Shown here in pieces: positions 42,409-43,933 of a stretch of DNA of 43,933 bases (the stretch's first letter is position 1; each line of letters starts with the position of its first letter). Made by a program: the position numbers and the translations under genes. The notes under the pieces were generated by a model. The model did no database searches. It saw nothing but the letters and a program-made list of their open reading frames with translations, and was not told where the DNA came from. Source of the DNA: Acetobacter fallax (lineage in GTDB: Bacteria; Pseudomonadota; Alphaproteobacteria; Acetobacterales; Acetobacteraceae); NCBI RefSeq assembly GCF_011516735.1, contig NZ_WOSX01000029.1, positions 1-43,933 of the forward strand, read 5' to 3'.

Positions 42409-43713
42409 TCACTCTCTGTCGCGCCATGCCAGAAGGCAGAGGGCCTGCATGCATACTGCCCCAAGCGGTAGCCAGATAAATCCAGCCATAATCCAGAACG
42501 ACAGATCCGGTGGCTGTGTAACCCCGCCCTCGACGTAATGGCCTTGTGACAGGAACTGCGCCAGAACGAAGCCGGTCAGCCCCATCGCCAGTTTCGTGAC
42601 CCATGTGTTGATCGAATAGGCCAGACCAGCCGATCCGGTCGAAGTCTTCGGATCGCCATCATCGACGGCTTCCGCGAGCAAGGTGTAATAGAACGGAGAC
42701 ATCACGCCCTGAGCCAGTGCCAGAAGAGCTATGGACAGGAAAAAGCCTGTCATGGACGCGCCCGCCACAGCCATCGCCAGATAGGCTGCTCCTTGTGCGA
42801 TCAGGCACATGATCCCGCTGCGGACAGTCCCCAGCCGTCTGGCAAGCGGCAGGCAGGCGGGCACGCCCGCAAATAACAGGACGGTGATGAAGGTAATGAT
42901 ATTGGCGCCCAGTTGCTCCGTGCCACCAAGAACGATCCGGGCATAATACAGGGCAAACCCGAACAGGGCCGCCTGCCCCACGAAATAGAAGAATGCGAGA
43001 AGGTTGCTCAGCACCCATCGCCGGTTTCCCAGAAGGTGGCGCAGCGTGACCAGAAGATCCTGCCGGACGGGTGCTGGCGGATGCCTGACGGTGCAGCCGC
43101 GCGCCACGCACAGCCACAGGATGCTGCCCAGAACCGACAGAGCCAGCACATAGACGGCCATGCCATACCGATGCTGCGCTGCGCTTTCGCCTCCACCCAG
43201 CCAGGTGATGGCGGGAATGGTCAGCAGCGCCACAAGCAGCGATCCGGCCTGACAGCCCATCATACGGAACGCATTCAGGCTAACGCGCTGTGTAGCGGAA
43301 CGGCTCATCATGACGGCCAGCGCACCATAGGGCGTATTGATGCAGGAATAGATGGCACCAAACACGATATAGGTCGCTCCGGCCCACACAACTTTCCCCG
43401 TGGGCGAAAGCGGCAGGGCCAGAAAGCACAGAAAGCCCGTTATGCCGAACGGAATGGCAAGGAAGCGTATCAGGCGCGGCACGAACAGGCCGCCGATACG
43501 GTCAACCACATAGCCGATGGCCGGATCGCAGAAGGCATCCACAACACGGGCCACCAGCAGTATCCACGATACGGCAAGCAGCGGCAGACCATATATGTCT
43601 GTATAATAATACATCAGGTAGGATGACGTCATGCCCCACATCATGTTGGAGGCAGCATCACCACAGCCGTAGGCCATCTTTTCTTTCACGGAAAGCGCCT
43701 GCCTGGTCGACAT
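42409..43713 (-). CDS. GPH-family sugar:cation symporter (MFS fold)
   Basis: A 434-residue membrane protein of the glycoside-pentoside-hexuronide:cation symporter family (MelB/UidB-like), twelve hydrophobic segments. Family features include KMAYGCGDAASNMMWGMTSS and YYYTDIYGLPLLAVSWILLVARVVDAFCDPAIGY in the first two helices and VSLNAFRMMGCQAGSL in the middle. Near the C-terminus, ALAQGVMSPFYYTLLAEAVDDG and SINTWVTKLAMGLTGF are typical. It would import an oligosaccharide, glycoside or uronate with H+ or Na+. Its substrate is unknown; a possible divergent gene at the window edge may be the partner enzyme. Confidence 0.85.
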   Translation of the reverse strand: MSTRQALSVKEKMAYGCGDAASNMMWGMTSSYLMYYYTDIYGLPLLAVSWILLVARVVDAFCDPAIGYVVDRIGGLFVPRLIRFLAIPFGITGFLCFLALPLSPTGKVVWAGATYIVFGAIYSCINTPYGALAVMMSRSATQRVSLNAFRMMGCQAGSLLVALLTIPAITWLGGGESAAQHRYGMAVYVLALSVLGSILWLCVARGCTVRHPPAPVRQDLLVTLRHLLGNRRWVLSNLLAFFYFVGQAALFGFALYYARIVLGGTEQLGANIITFITVLLFAGVPACLPLARRLGTVRSGIMCLIAQGAAYLAMAVAGASMTGFFLSIALLALAQGVMSPFYYTLLAEAVDDGDPKTSTGSAGLAYSINTWVTKLAMGLTGFVLAQFLSQGHYVEGGVTQPPDLSFWIMAGFIWLPLGAVCMQALCLLAWRDRE

Positions 43714-43882
43714 TATTCTGCTTTCCCTCAGGTTTCAGGCCAGGCATTACGCTATCATGTGGTTATGAAACGACAAGCCGGGCCGGACGCCATCAACTAT
43801 ACTTCCAACGATCGGCCAGCTTTCAGAGCCCGATTCGAAAGTTTTTTAAGCTTGACAATGCCTTGCTGTCCGTCGTGTGAGC

Positions 43883-43933
43883 ATGCGGATCGAGGCGATC
43901 AATGTCCATGCGGTTGAGGACGCAATGGATTGT
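43883..43933 (+). CDS. possible start of a gene divergent from the transporter
   Basis: An open frame of 17 codons from an ATG at 43883, MRIEAINVHAVEDAMDC, runs off the window. The opening resembles the first strand of enolase-superfamily sugar-acid dehydratases, which would suit a GPH transporter, but 17 residues are not enough to decide and no ribosome site is evident. TTGACA at 43853-43858 is a possible -35 element, though close to the start. Confidence 0.3.
   Translation, partial: MRIEAINVHAVEDAMDC

Overview
The window looks like chromosomal DNA of an acetic acid bacterium (Acetobacteraceae, in the Acetobacter / Komagataeibacter / Gluconacetobacter range). Grounds: high G+C, a PaoABC-type exported molybdo-aldehyde oxidoreductase, a gluconolactonase-like protein, a ribD-ribE-ribBA-ribH operon behind an FMN riboswitch, and IS5-family insertion sequences. 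No species can be fixed from the sequence alone.

Layout. 1-110: edge of an IS element. 595-4766: paoABC. 4935-5205: first copy of a multi-hairpin intergenic repeat. 5325-9619: D-Ala-D-Ala dipeptidase, pabC and pabB, and an SDR oxidoreductase. 9639-13360: a scarred region with two more repeat copies, a dead extradiol dioxygenase gene, an esterase, a C15 tract, and a Sel1-repeat gene between two direct repeats. 13384-15422: a gluconolactonase-like protein and the iron-linked dioxygenase piuC. 15926-21154: a zinc locus, with znuABC and a small exported protein on one strand facing zur, an unknown gene and a zinc-site-containing asparaginase on the other, with a Zur-like operator between. 21206-23490: mtnK and a flippase-like membrane protein. 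23589-27415: the riboflavin operon with riboswitch, terminator and candidate promoter. 27529-37647: AI-2E-type permease, Nudix hydrolase, MFS transporter, LOG-family protein, tRNA-Pro(CGG), a glycine-rich exported protein, a lytic transglycosylase, a Fur-box-controlled TonB receptor, and pdxJ. 38139-42245: an accessory segment with an internally deleted FAD monooxygenase and two decayed, directly repeated IS copies around an AT-rich gene of unknown function. 42409-43933: a GPH-type sugar transporter and a possible divergent gene start.

How the genes work together. Metal homeostasis recurs: zinc uptake and Zur, and iron through the TonB receptor with its Fur-like dyad and through PiuC with a Sel1 protein. 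The B-vitamin genes cover riboflavin (complete set except the phosphatase), PABA for folate, and pyridoxal phosphate (pdxJ).

Most notable observations: (i) a family of intergenic repeats made of consecutive short perfect hairpins, two copies of which abut dead genes; (ii) a switch in strand composition near 27.54 kb, from C-rich to G-rich on the + strand and independent of gene direction, which is what a replication origin would produce; (iii) the IS-bracketed AT-rich gene with a perfect FNR-type palindrome upstream; (iv) a class 3 asparaginase with a metal site, translationally coupled into the zur transcript. Base counts and repeat alignments were done by eye on selected stretches.
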